64,000 nt of DNA, taken from Brachyspira murdochii (lineage in GTDB: Bacteria; Spirochaetota; JAAYUW01). Shown in pieces: positions 45,733 to 54,140 of the stretch. The notes below the pieces were generated by a model, which made no database searches, was not told the DNA's origin, and worked only from the letters and a program-made list of their open reading frames with translations. The DNA lies in contig DYJT01000007.1 in the NCBI GenBank assembly GCA_020722965.1, forward strand, positions 30,743 through 94,742. The letters are read 5' to 3'. Within the stretch, counting starts at the first letter, position 1, and each line of letters starts with the position of its first letter. The translations under genes and the position numbers were made by a program.

Positions 45733-46422
45733 TCAGGTAAAATTTTTAAAATTTTTAAATTTTTCAAACCAATTACAGCTATTATCATTTTCCCGACAAA
45801 AGCCTCTAACACAGCTAGGACCGGCATATTGAAATATCTGTGGGGCAACTTTTTTTACCTTTGAAAGCATAATAAAGGCAAGCTTTCTTATCTCCCATTG
45901 AGCATGTTTACAGCATCTTAACTCAAAAAAATTTAAAAGAGATCTTGCATTCATAGTAACTATAATATTTGAGCAGGTAGCATTTGTAAATAGGTATCTT
46001 GCATCTTCTTTAGGTATACCTTGATTTACCATTTTATCATAAATTTCTTTACCTTTATTTATATAGTCTATAAACTCATCCTTAAACTTACTTTTCAAAA
46101 TTGAATCTGGTGTAACAAAGCAGAGATCCCCTTTCATCCTGACATATCTTTGAGATTGCTGCGAATATGAGGCTATTCTATGCCTTACAAGTTGATGAGT
46201 TAAACTTCTACTGACATCTTGAATACCAAAAGTAAATGAAGCATGTTCTAAAGGGGAAAGATGATTATGAGAAATAAGCAATGATATTAGTCTTTTTTGC
46301 TCTTCCTTATCATAATACTTCTTTTCGACTTCTTCGATATTACTATTTGAATAACAAAGATTGGCAGCTATCGCAATCTGCTTTTCTGGTTCTGGAGTAT
46401 ATGATAAAAGAAGAACTTTCAT
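45733..46422 (-). CDS. thyX: Flavin-dependent thymidylate synthase ThyX
   Basis: 229 residues. The ThyX motif RHRxxSxxxxSxR is present as RHRIASYSQQSQR at 80-92; HNHLSPLEHASFTF near 52 and LLNFFELRCCKHAQWEIR near 160 are also characteristic. Makes dTMP from dUMP with FAD, NADPH and methylene-tetrahydrofolate, without producing dihydrofolate. It follows rpmE after 29 nt and probably shares its transcript with rho and rpmE. Pairing with B12-dependent NrdJ in the window fits a strictly or mostly anaerobic lifestyle. Confidence 0.95.
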   Translation of the reverse strand: MKVLLLSYTPEPEKQIAIAANLCYSNSNIEEVEKKYYDKEEQKRLISLLISHNHLSPLEHASFTFGIQDVSRSLTHQLVRHRIASYSQQSQRYVRMKGDLCFVTPDSILKSKFKDEFIDYINKGKEIYDKMVNQGIPKEDARYLFTNATCSNIIVTMNARSLLNFFELRCCKHAQWEIRKLAFIMLSKVKKVAPQIFQYAGPSCVRGFCRENDNSCNWFEKFKNFKNFT

Positions 46423-46451
46423 TTAACTGGCCGTCTTTTATGACTTTTATC

Positions 46452-46664
46452 TTATTTTTTAATTAATTTACTATATTTGTTTTTAAATTTTTCAACTCTA
46501 CCTGTTGTATCAATATTTCTTTCGGATTTACCTGTAAAATATGGATGGCAAGCAGAACATACTTCGACATGCATTTCTGGTTTTATTGACATGGTTTCAA
46601 TAACATTACCACATGCACATTTAATAATTGATTTTTGAAAATTTGGGTGAATTCCTTTTTTCAT
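46452..46664 (-). CDS. rpmE: Ribosomal protein bL31, zinc-binding form
   Basis: 70 residues: MKKGIHPNF opening, Cys16 and Cys18 in KCACGN, Cys36 and Cys39 in VCSACHPYFTGK. Four cysteines identify the zinc-containing C+ type of L31. A clear AGGAAG lies 4 nt before the ATG. Located directly after rho, the common rho-rpmE arrangement. Confidence 0.96.
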   Translation of the reverse strand: MKKGIHPNFQKSIIKCACGNVIETMSIKPEMHVEVCSACHPYFTGKSERNIDTTGRVEKFKNKYSKLIKK

Positions 46665-46757
46665 ATTTCTTCCTGTTTAATTATTTAATATTTTTTAATT
46701 TATAATCTTTCTTTGCTAAAAAAAGATACAAAAATTTTTAAAAATTGCAATCAATAT

Positions 46758-48449
46758 TTAACCACTACTTTTAACCATATCGGCAAGAAACTCTTCATTG
46801 TTTCTTGTTAATTTCATTCTTTCAATGACTTTCTGAGTTGCCTGGATCTCATCCCAATCTGCCATAGCATTTCTTAAAGCCCAGATTCTTGTTCTTTCCT
46901 CTTCGTTCAATAATAGATCTTCTTTTCTGGTTGAAGAACGTATTAGATCTATCGCAGGGAATATCCTTCTATCTGCAAGCTTTCTTAAAAGAATTATCTC
47001 ACTATTACCAGTACCTTTGAATTCTTCAAATATTACATCATCCATTTTAGATCCGGTTTCAACCAGCGCTGTAGCTAAGATTGTAAGAGAACCACCATTT
47101 CTAATATTCCTTGCCGCGCCAAAGAATTTCTTTGGGCCATGCAATGCACTTGCATCAACACCACCAGACAATACCTTCCCTGAAGCCTGAACAGTCAGAT
47201 TGTATGCCCTTCCCAACCTAGTTATTGAATCCAATAATATAACGACATGTTTTCCCTGTTCAACTATCCTTTTAGCTTTCTCTATGACTATTTCAGAGAC
47301 TTTTATATGCCTTGATGGTTGTTCATCGAAAGTTGAGGATATAACTTCGGCAGATGGAACATTTTCCTTCATATCCGTTACTTCTTCAGGTCTTTCATCT
47401 ATCAATAAAATTATAACATGATAATCAGGATGATTTCTATATATACCATTTGCTATTTCCTGAAGAATCATGGTTTTTCCGGCTTTTGGAGGAGCAACTA
47501 TTAATGCCCTCTGCCCAATACCTATGGGTGCGAAAAGATCAAGGATTCTTGTCGAAATCTTTTCGCTCGCATATTCTAGTTTAATTCTTTTATCAGGGTA
47601 AATAGGAATCAAATTTTCAAATGCGATTCTCGATTTAGTAGCTTCTGGTGGACAGTAATTTATCTGTTCAATCCTTTCAAGTGCAAAATATTTCTCAGAA
47701 TTTGCACTGTTTGGATTTGGTGGTCTAATATATCCAAGTATAGTATCTCCTGTTCTTAAACCAAAATTTCTAATAATAGATGGAGAAATATATACATCAC
47801 CATCAGATTCTATATATGAATAATAGGAAAATCTTAAAAATCCATATTCTTTAACCTGCTCGAACACACCTTCTACCTTGATGTTACCCTTTGCCTTTGA
47901 CTGCATCTTTAAAATATTTAAAACAATCTCTTCTTTTTTAGAATATCTAATCTGCTTCTGCCCCATCTGTTTTAAATATTCGATAAGGTCAGGAACCTGT
48001 CTCTCAAGCAATTTATTAAGAAATATTGTCTGTTCAAGCAGTTTATATTGTTCTACATCTTCTATTTCACCTGAACTAATATCACTTATGTTTTGATTTA
48101 TTTCTTCTTTGTTATCAATAGATGAACGCTCTTTTTCAAAACTTCCTATCTTTTCATTAAAGTTAAATGTATCCGAAAAGCCAAGATCATTTTGATTAGA
48201 AGATTTATCGATAGTATTAGTAGTCACATTAGTGTTATTGTTAAGATTAGTATTATTGTTTGTGTAGTTGCTAGAATTAATTTTGGTGCTATAATCAGCA
48301 GAAGGATCAATAGAATTTAATAAATTTTCATCTTCTTTTTTAGATGATTTTTTCTTCGCCTTAATAACTATCTTTTTCCCGTTTTTAATATTGCCAGAAT
48401 CATTGATATCATCATTTTGATTATCTGGCTGATCCAGACGATCTTCCAT
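46758..48449 (-). CDS. rho: Transcription termination factor Rho with Asn-rich N-terminal extension
   Basis: The ATG at 48449 has AGGAG 6 nt upstream; the TTG at 48452 is in frame but too near it. 563 residues, longer than the usual about 420 because of an N-terminal extension of roughly 135 residues that is Lys-rich, then Asn/Ser/Thr-rich (several NNTN blocks). Then Rho_N helices (LIEYLKQMGQKQIRYSKKEE), the cold-shock RNA-binding fold (GDVYISPSIIRNFGLRTGD), and the ATPase with Walker A PPKAGKTM, Walker B VVILLDSITRLGRAY and the LDEADASALHGPKK-like Q-loop region (GGVDASALHGPKKFFG). It is the main termination helicase; few intrinsic terminators are seen in this window, fitting a strong role for Rho. 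Confidence 0.95.
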   Translation of the reverse strand: MEDRLDQPDNQNDDINDSGNIKNGKKIVIKAKKKSSKKEDENLLNSIDPSADYSTKINSSNYTNNNTNLNNNTNVTTNTIDKSSNQNDLGFSDTFNFNEKIGSFEKERSSIDNKEEINQNISDISSGEIEDVEQYKLLEQTIFLNKLLERQVPDLIEYLKQMGQKQIRYSKKEEIVLNILKMQSKAKGNIKVEGVFEQVKEYGFLRFSYYSYIESDGDVYISPSIIRNFGLRTGDTILGYIRPPNPNSANSEKYFALERIEQINYCPPEATKSRIAFENLIPIYPDKRIKLEYASEKISTRILDLFAPIGIGQRALIVAPPKAGKTMILQEIANGIYRNHPDYHVIILLIDERPEEVTDMKENVPSAEVISSTFDEQPSRHIKVSEIVIEKAKRIVEQGKHVVILLDSITRLGRAYNLTVQASGKVLSGGVDASALHGPKKFFGAARNIRNGGSLTILATALVETGSKMDDVIFEEFKGTGNSEIILLRKLADRRIFPAIDLIRSSTRKEDLLLNEEERTRIWALRNAMADWDEIQATQKVIERMKLTRNNEEFLADMVKSSG

Positions 48450-48679
48450 CAAACACTCCTATATTTTATTAATAATGGATTTTAAAAATAAATTCAAATA
48501 TTCTTAAAATTTTCAAATAGTTTTAGTAGAGCTATAAAATTTAATTATAAATTTGTAACTTTCATTTTGAATATTAATAAGCCTTTATTTCAAAATAATA
48601 TGATTTTTCAGCTGAGATATAGATTATTCATAAGAACTGCCTTATCTGTAATTTTTATTTTATTTTTGTCAAGTTATTT

Positions 48680-49423
48680 TTATTTTTTATTTTTAAGAAA
48701 TTCGATTAAAAGTTCAATAACATATCTATCGGTAATCCTTTTACCATAAATTTTTTGAATAAAAAGATCTCGCAATTCGGAATATATTCTGTATGAAAGG
48801 TCTATATAGATATAGTATCTATAAAAGTACCTTGTTTCGCCATCATTATACATCAAAAGATATTGCCAATAACTATCTTTATTAAATTGATTTACAGTAA
48901 AATTGAAATCATTGATTTGAAATTTGATGTATTTTATAAGGTTTTCATTATCAGATTCCAAGTTGTCAAAAAATTCCATAATTTCAATTTCTAATAACTT
49001 TTTCAAATTTTTATCTATCTGAGTTCTTATCTCATTTTCGGCAAATCTCTTAGCAGCAGCCAGAGTTTCATCTTCCCTTTCAAAGATTATGTTTATTCTC
49101 ATCTCATCCTTTAGGTCCAGCCATAATAATTTATCTGTGAACCAGTCGGGAACTTTTGATGGCATTGAAAAAACTATTTTTAAATAAAAATCTGATTCAT
49201 CAGTTTGTTCAATATTGTCATTAATAATATTTAAATCAGGTAAAAAAATTGAAGAAGGGATAGGGAAATCATCGTTAGTTTGAAGCATATTAAAACTTGT
49301 AATATTTGTATTTGAATTTTTAGTCTTTTCTATTTGATTTATAATACATCCTGTAAGAGAATAAAAAAGTAAAAGTAAAAAAATTAAATAAAACAGAGTG
49401 TTAAACTTATTTTTAATAAGCAT
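48680..49423 (-). CDS. Putative lipoprotein
   Basis: 247 residues. Signal peptide with lipobox LTGC, Cys26 being the lipidated residue. Mature region is acidic and Asn-rich at first, then a segment DEMRINIIFEREDETLAAAKRFAENEI resembling the shape of LPP20-type lipoproteins, then Tyr-rich strands (YFYRYYIYIDLSYRIY). I do not assign a family. The gene starts 11 nt after the sigma-factor stop, so the two are co-transcribed. Its 3' end lies about 230 nt from rho, in which gap I see no gene. Confidence 0.7.
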   Translation of the reverse strand: MLIKNKFNTLFYLIFLLLLFYSLTGCIINQIEKTKNSNTNITSFNMLQTNDDFPIPSSIFLPDLNIINDNIEQTDESDFYLKIVFSMPSKVPDWFTDKLLWLDLKDEMRINIIFEREDETLAAAKRFAENEIRTQIDKNLKKLLEIEIMEFFDNLESDNENLIKYIKFQINDFNFTVNQFNKDSYWQYLLMYNDGETRYFYRYYIYIDLSYRIYSELRDLFIQKIYGKRITDRYVIELLIEFLKNKK

Positions 49424-49433
49424 AGATAAATAT

Positions 49434-50447
49434 CTAACTTTTAATTTCAGTTTCTATAAATTGCTTAATTTTATTCAATCCATTATTCTGGATCTGTCTT
49501 ATTCTTTCCCTTGTTAAAGACAACATTTTACCTGTTTCCTCAAGAGTATAAGATTTATTACCTTTTAAGCCATATCTTAGTTCAAGAACAAGCTTTTCTC
49601 TGGGAGTAAGTTTTGTAAAAGCAAATTGAAGTGCATGTTTCATCCATTGTTTTTGGTATTCATCGAGAATTTCATCCTCGAGACTATCTGAAGCGATATA
49701 ATCACCGACAACAGAACTGGAATCCATTTGAATAGGTTCCTCAAGGAAATTTATTTCTTTGTTCAGATCAAGAATCTGCTTTAGTTTTCTTTCTGAAATA
49801 GAAAATTCTTTTGAAATTAAATTTATTGGCGGATTTGAACCATATGTTTTTGTGTGATAATCGATATATTCATTAATCTTATTTAAAAGGTTATTAAGAT
49901 AATTTGGGATCCTGATTATTCTCGCTTTGTCAGAAAGTGTCTTTGTTATCGCCTGTTTAATCCAATATAATGCATAGGTAGAGAATTTGTTTCCCTTTCT
50001 ATAATCGAATTTATGAATAGCTTCTAATAAACCTATGTTTCCTTCATTTATTAAATCTATAAGCGAAATATATTTGTTCTGGAATCTTTTTGCTACTGAA
50101 ACCACAAGTCTTAAATTGGAAACAACTAATTTATTTTTAATATTATCAATTTCATTTTCTGTTTCTAATATAGCAAGTTTAATTTTTTTCTTTTCTTTTA
50201 AATCTGCATTTTTTCGGAATTTTTCTAATAATAATGAAACCTCTTTTTCCTTATCTCTTAATTTTTTAAAATAAATAACTTCTTCATCAGAAGAAAGAAG
50301 ACTATAATGATTTACTTCTTTGAAATACAATGAAAAAACATCATTTAATATCGAATCATCTTGAGTTATCCGTTTTTCTTCCTCCTCTATTTCGTAATCT
50401 ATCATATCTTCTTTGTTATTAAAAAAGAAGGAATTAGTATTACCCAT
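49434..50447 (-). CDS. Sigma-70 family RNA polymerase sigma factor (RpoD/RpoS-like, group 2)
   Basis: 337 residues. Region 1.2-like start (DSILNDVFSLYFKEVNHYSLLSSDEE), region 2 with NLRLVVSVAKRFQNKYISLI and DLINEGNIGLLEAIHKFDY, region 2.4 YALYWIKQAITKTL, region 3 helices, and region 4 with helix-turn-helix TLEETGKMLSLTRERIRQI. It lacks the long region 1.1 and non-conserved insert of a housekeeping RpoD and is RpoS-like in size. AGGAGGGGG gives an exceptionally strong ribosome site. Regulon unknown. Confidence 0.9.
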   Translation of the reverse strand: MGNTNSFFFNNKEDMIDYEIEEEEKRITQDDSILNDVFSLYFKEVNHYSLLSSDEEVIYFKKLRDKEKEVSLLLEKFRKNADLKEKKKIKLAILETENEIDNIKNKLVVSNLRLVVSVAKRFQNKYISLIDLINEGNIGLLEAIHKFDYRKGNKFSTYALYWIKQAITKTLSDKARIIRIPNYLNNLLNKINEYIDYHTKTYGSNPPINLISKEFSISERKLKQILDLNKEINFLEEPIQMDSSSVVGDYIASDSLEDEILDEYQKQWMKHALQFAFTKLTPREKLVLELRYGLKGNKSYTLEETGKMLSLTRERIRQIQNNGLNKIKQFIETEIKS

Positions 50448-50531
50448 TACCCCCTCCTAGATTGATGATCATCCTTAAATTATTTACTTAATAATAATAC
50501 AACGAAAATGATAAAATACTTTTTTAAAAAG

Positions 50532-51209
50532 CTATTTTGTTAAAAATTCTTTTAAAGATAACATCTTTTCTTTAAAAAACACAGATAAATTTAAAACATT
50601 ATCAACTGGAGAAAAACCTATGCATGTCTGTAAATTAACCTGCTGTCCTTTTTCGATAAAAATTTGATATAGATTTGAAATAACCACACTAAAATCATTG
50701 CTTTGAATTATTATAGATTTGCCAAATCCTGAAATTTCACCAGTATATAAGACTATGCCACTATCTAATGGTGAAAATATGATGCTACTTTTTGAATATA
50801 TTAAAAGTATTTTTTCTGTCTTCATCGTCAGTTCATAGGAATCTATAAAAGAATATACTATAAAATTTTTCGATGGAATTACTAAGATCATACCTATTTT
50901 AAGGACTGTCTTATCATTAAATTTATTAGCTTTTTTGAGCTCGTCGATAGTAGTATTAAACTTTTTTGCAATTCCATATAGGGTATCATTTTTTTTCACT
51001 TTATATTTAACATTATCTGATATTTTAAGTAATATTTTGGGTGTTTGCTGTCTTTGGATTATAGGCTGATAAAAATTAAGATTTCCTTTTTGGTTATTGT
51101 TGTTATTTTTATTTTCGATGATATTAAAATTGAAAAATGAAATTGTTAAAATTAACAAAACAAAAAATAGAAAGTGGTGATTAATCTTTTTTTGAAAAAA
51201 CAACTTCAT
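50532..51209 (-). CDS. LysM protein with degenerate M23-like domain
   Basis: 225 residues. N-terminal TM/signal segment (about 12-30), Asn/Gln-rich linker, LysM at 67-112 (YKVKKNDTLYGIAKKFN...LKIGMILVIP), and a C-terminal domain of about 75 residues following the M23 strand order (SPLDSGIVLYTGEISGFGKS, SVVISNLYQIFIEKGQQVN, then VFFKEKML) but without His/Asp zinc ligands. This plan is that of NlpD/EnvC-type activators of cell-wall amidases, which have dead LytM domains. Gap to the sigma gene is 84 nt. Signal type is uncertain. Confidence 0.75.
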   Translation of the reverse strand: MKLFFQKKINHHFLFFVLLILTISFFNFNIIENKNNNNNQKGNLNFYQPIIQRQQTPKILLKISDNVKYKVKKNDTLYGIAKKFNTTIDELKKANKFNDKTVLKIGMILVIPSKNFIVYSFIDSYELTMKTEKILLIYSKSSIIFSPLDSGIVLYTGEISGFGKSIIIQSNDFSVVISNLYQIFIEKGQQVNLQTCIGFSPVDNVLNLSVFFKEKMLSLKEFLTK

Positions 51210-51234
51210 ACAAATTGATTCGGAATATTCGAAT

Positions 51235-51513
51235 TCAAAATTTAATAAAAAATGATTTGTAATTTCTCTGGTGTAGATATTTTTCTTCTACTATCAAATA
51301 TTCTTCTACTTCTATAATACTATTTCCTTTAACTATTTTACTAACTGCGCTTTCGATACTGCTTTTTTCACCTTCAAGTAATGCCGAAACACTTCCATCT
51401 GCTATATTCTGCACCCAACCAGTTATCCCATGTTCAATAACTATATTTCTGACAAATGATCTGAAACCGACATTTTGAACATATCCCTTAAAATTGTAGA
51501 GACGCGAAATCAT
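51235..51513 (-). CDS. acyP: Acylphosphatase
   Basis: The ATG at 51513 has GGAG 6 nt upstream; a TTG at 51525 would overlap this site. 92 residues of the standard fold: GYVQNVGFR contains the phosphate-binding loop with Arg18, and GWVQNIADGSV holds catalytic Asn36. The usual VQGVGFR reads VQNVGFR here. Hydrolyses carboxyl phosphates such as acetyl- or carbamoyl-phosphate. It lies 15 nt after the PIN-PhoH gene stop and 25 nt before the LysM gene. Confidence 0.9.
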   Translation of the reverse strand: MISRLYNFKGYVQNVGFRSFVRNIVIEHGITGWVQNIADGSVSALLEGEKSSIESAVSKIVKGNSIIEVEEYLIVEEKYLHQRNYKSFFIKF

Positions 51514-51528
51514 TTTACTCTCCAATTA

Positions 51529-52833
51529 TTATAATTGTTCTGCAGCAAGATTGGCTAGTTCAGATCTTTCCGTTTTATTTAGTAATATTGAGGCAACAAT
51601 CATATGATCCTTTAGTTTTTCCACAACATAAGATAATCCATTTGAATTTTCATCAAGATATGGTGAATCTATCTGTTGGGGATCTCCTGTAAGCACTATT
51701 TTTGTCCCTTCACCTGCTCTTGAAACTATTGTTTTAACTTCAAGTGGTGTTAGATTTTGAGCCTCATCTATGATAATAAATTGATTCGGGATTGACCTTC
51801 CTCTTATATATGTCAAAGCCTCAACCTGTAAAAGAGATTGTTCTGCGAGTTGTTTTTTAAATTCGGATGCTGTCTGAGAATCATATTGAAGAGAACTGAT
51901 AAAATCAAGATTATCAAAGATTGGTTGCATCCAGCTTGATAATTTTTCTTCTTTTGAACCAGGAAGATATCCGATATCTTTACCCATCGGTATTACTGGC
52001 CTTGCTACAAGCATTCTTGAATATTTTTTCTCTTTTAAAACCTTGGTAAGACCTGCTGCTATAGCTATCAAGGTCTTCCCTGTTCCAGCTTTTCCTATTA
52101 AATTTACCAACTTTATCGAATCATCCAAAAGTATATCAAAAGCGAATATCTGCTCAACATTTTTAGGTTTAACACCAAATGCATGTAATTCTTTAGAATT
52201 AATAAGCTTTAATATATTTTCTTCTTTAAAATATCTCGACAAAGCCGTGTGTTTTTCGTTTTTTAAATCTACAAGTAAAGCAAATTCATTAGCAATCATT
52301 TTATCATTAGTAGAAATCTTACGATCTTGATATATTTTATCTATAATAGAACTATCGACATCTATTTTTCTATATCCCTGATATATTGTACTATAAGAAA
52401 CCTTCTGTTTTTCATAATCAATAGATTTTATCCCTAAAGCTTGAGCCTTAATTCTGGCATTAATATCTTTTGATACAAAAAAAACATCATCTTCTTTGTT
52501 ATTAATTTTATAATATAAAGCCGTACCTATAATTAAATCATCTGCAATCTCTTTAGAGAATTCAGAAGGTATAATCATTGTTTTCCCGGCAGAAATTATT
52601 AATTTCCCTCCCTCTCTTAATTTTACCCCTTCTGTCAAAGGTCCTTTCACTCTTAGTTGATCAAGTGTTCTTGCGACTGTTCTTGCATTTTTACCTATTT
52701 CTGTCGGATCCCTTTTGAATTTATCTAATTCTTCAATTACTTTTAATGGTATCACAACTATCTCTTCGGCAAAAGAAAATATAGATCTCGGATTATGAAG
52801 AAGTACATTTGTATCTAATATAAAAAATTTCAT
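51529..52833 (-). CDS. PIN domain-PhoH family ATPase
   Basis: 434 residues. N-terminal PIN domain about 1-140: LDTNVLLHNP with Asp7, a further acidic residue around Asp99, and SKDIN with Asp123, so a ribonuclease site looks intact. C-terminal PhoH ATPase from about 220 with Walker A GKAGTGKT (247-254), Walker B FIIIDEAQNLTP and GDPQQIDSP. This is the PhoH2/YlaK architecture: an ATP-dependent RNA helicase-nuclease in the families studied. No antitoxin gene is adjacent. First gene of the block that includes the acylphosphatase, LysM protein, sigma factor and lipoprotein. Confidence 0.92.
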   Translation of the reverse strand: MKFFILDTNVLLHNPRSIFSFAEEIVVIPLKVIEELDKFKRDPTEIGKNARTVARTLDQLRVKGPLTEGVKLREGGKLIISAGKTMIIPSEFSKEIADDLIIGTALYYKINNKEDDVFFVSKDINARIKAQALGIKSIDYEKQKVSYSTIYQGYRKIDVDSSIIDKIYQDRKISTNDKMIANEFALLVDLKNEKHTALSRYFKEENILKLINSKELHAFGVKPKNVEQIFAFDILLDDSIKLVNLIGKAGTGKTLIAIAAGLTKVLKEKKYSRMLVARPVIPMGKDIGYLPGSKEEKLSSWMQPIFDNLDFISSLQYDSQTASEFKKQLAEQSLLQVEALTYIRGRSIPNQFIIIDEAQNLTPLEVKTIVSRAGEGTKIVLTGDPQQIDSPYLDENSNGLSYVVEKLKDHMIVASILLNKTERSELANLAAEQL

Positions 52834-52883
52834 TTTTACCCCATTATTTAAGATAAATAATATAAAATTAATCTTGAGTGAAT

Positions 52884-53381
52884 TTAAAATGGAGCAAATT
52901 GGTTTGCAATAAAATACTCAGCTTCAAGGTATTTCATCTGCCTATTCAGGTTATCATAATGAGTTTTTTCCCACTCTGAAAGATAATGAAAAAATTGTTT
53001 TAATCCTTTCTCTTCTACATTGCTTTCTGCTTCGGAATAAAACTTGAATGAATCATATTCAAGTTTGATCGCAATAGATAATGCAGATATCTCGTAATGT
53101 TTTTCTTTGATCCTGTTTTTGAATTCCAAAGAAAATATAGGACTGTTGCTATTTTCAAAATCTACCTTCTTTTCAAGAGTTGCTATTTCATAATCCTCTT
53201 TTTTAACAACATGCATTAATATCTGTTGTAATGTTTCAAAATGCATATTCTCTTCTTTAGACATCTGTTCAAAGATATTTTTAGCTTTTTCATCATCTGT
53301 CTTCTCTGAAATTGATTTATAAAGTTCTCTTCCTTCAAGTTCACTTCGCATCGCTGTTTTTAAAATTTCTTTTAATTCCAT
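52884..53381 (-). CDS. Ferritin-like diiron protein (rubrerythrin-type)
   Basis: 165 residues forming a four-helix ferritin-like bundle: ELEGRELYKSI with the first iron Glu, KEENMHFETLQQIL (ExxH), AIKLEYDSFKFY, and SEWEKTHYDNLNRQM (second ExxH). No rubredoxin domain is fused. Such proteins in anaerobes are linked to peroxide defence or iron handling. A TTGAAT/TATCAT promoter is predicted upstream. It diverges from the membrane-protein pair at 53526. Confidence 0.85.
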   Translation of the reverse strand: MELKEILKTAMRSELEGRELYKSISEKTDDEKAKNIFEQMSKEENMHFETLQQILMHVVKKEDYEIATLEKKVDFENSNSPIFSLEFKNRIKEKHYEISALSIAIKLEYDSFKFYSEAESNVEEKGLKQFFHYLSEWEKTHYDNLNRQMKYLEAEYFIANQFAPF

Positions 53382-53412
53382 ATTCCCTCTATTCTAATTA
53401 TTTCTATTAATT

Positions 53413-53440
53413 ATGATAGAATAAAATTTCATCTATTCAA
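53413..53440 (-). promoter_or_regulatory. Putative promoter of ferritin-like gene
   Basis: Minus-strand TTGAAT (53435-53440), 16 nt, TATCAT (53413-53418); start near 53406, leader about 25 nt. A plus-strand TTGAAT (53446-53451) with TATATT 16 nt on (53468-53473) may drive the divergent membrane-protein genes. Confidence 0.42.
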
Positions 53441-53525
53441 GTTATTTGAATTTTTTTTTATATAATTTATATTTTCTTTTGAAGAAAGTATATTGGTAAA
53501 ATTTTTTTATTAATCAGGATAAGAT

Positions 53526-54140
53526 ATGAAAAGATATTTCTGGCTAATAGCTATATTAATTCTTTTTATAGTAGCTGGATTTGTTTTAAAATTAACTTAC
53601 AATTTTGTAATTCATTCTAAAGTAAACACTGAAAAGGCGTTGGCTATCTTAAAAAGTGAATTTATCCCATTAAAGATGAAGATATCTCTAACAGATCAAG
53701 TTATCTCTTATCAATTGAAATTTTATGATCAGATTGGTTCTAATGTTGCCGCTTTTTCCGGGCAAATAAATGGTAATCAGTTATTTATTGATTTTTATGT
53801 GATAAAAATGAAGGATAATTACCTTTTTTTCCCTAATTTACTGTATTCAAACTTAATGCCTCCCTCAATGGGACAAAAACTTAATTCTATTTATGAAAAG
53901 AATTATGAAGGTATTATATTCCCAGAGATCTATTCATCAGATTCTATGGATGAAAATTATTTAAATTTTATTTCATCTATCTGGAAAGCAATTAAAAGTG
54001 GGGATATTTCATACTTTTCTACAAATTACAGCGGTAATGCATTACATCTATTGAGTAGCCTGGTAGACATTGATCCAAATGCCATTTATGAGTTTGTTTG
54101 TCATACTGCTAAAGGGGGTATTGAGATTGTTAAGCATTGA
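53526..54140 (+). CDS. Unrecognised membrane-anchored protein, first of a paralogous pair
   Basis: 204 residues. One N-terminal TM helix (about 4-26), the rest probably outside the cytoplasm. I do not recognise the family. It shares a pattern with the next gene: FSGQINGNQLFIDFYVIKMK matches its YELNGNEFYIDFVVLNF, FPNLLYSNLMPP matches YPNVIFSEEI, and NAIYEFVCHTAKGGIEIV matches NAIYKVYLENTGGIVLI, so the two are paralogues. The stop overlaps the start of the second gene, giving likely coupled translation and perhaps a heteromer. Function unknown. Confidence 0.7.
   Translation: MKRYFWLIAILILFIVAGFVLKLTYNFVIHSKVNTEKALAILKSEFIPLKMKISLTDQVISYQLKFYDQIGSNVAAFSGQINGNQLFIDFYVIKMKDNYLFFPNLLYSNLMPPSMGQKLNSIYEKNYEGIIFPEIYSSDSMDENYLNFISSIWKAIKSGDISYFSTNYSGNALHLLSSLVDIDPNAIYEFVCHTAKGGIEIVKH

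Noticed and set aside
48567..48749. 60-residue plus-strand hydrophobic ORF between rho and the lipoprotein gene
   Set aside because: No Shine-Dalgarno, overlaps the end of the lipoprotein gene on the other strand, and hydrophobicity is explained by T-rich sequence.
51529..52833. PIN-domain toxin of a toxin-antitoxin pair
   Set aside because: The PIN domain is fused to a full PhoH ATPase and no small antitoxin gene is adjacent.
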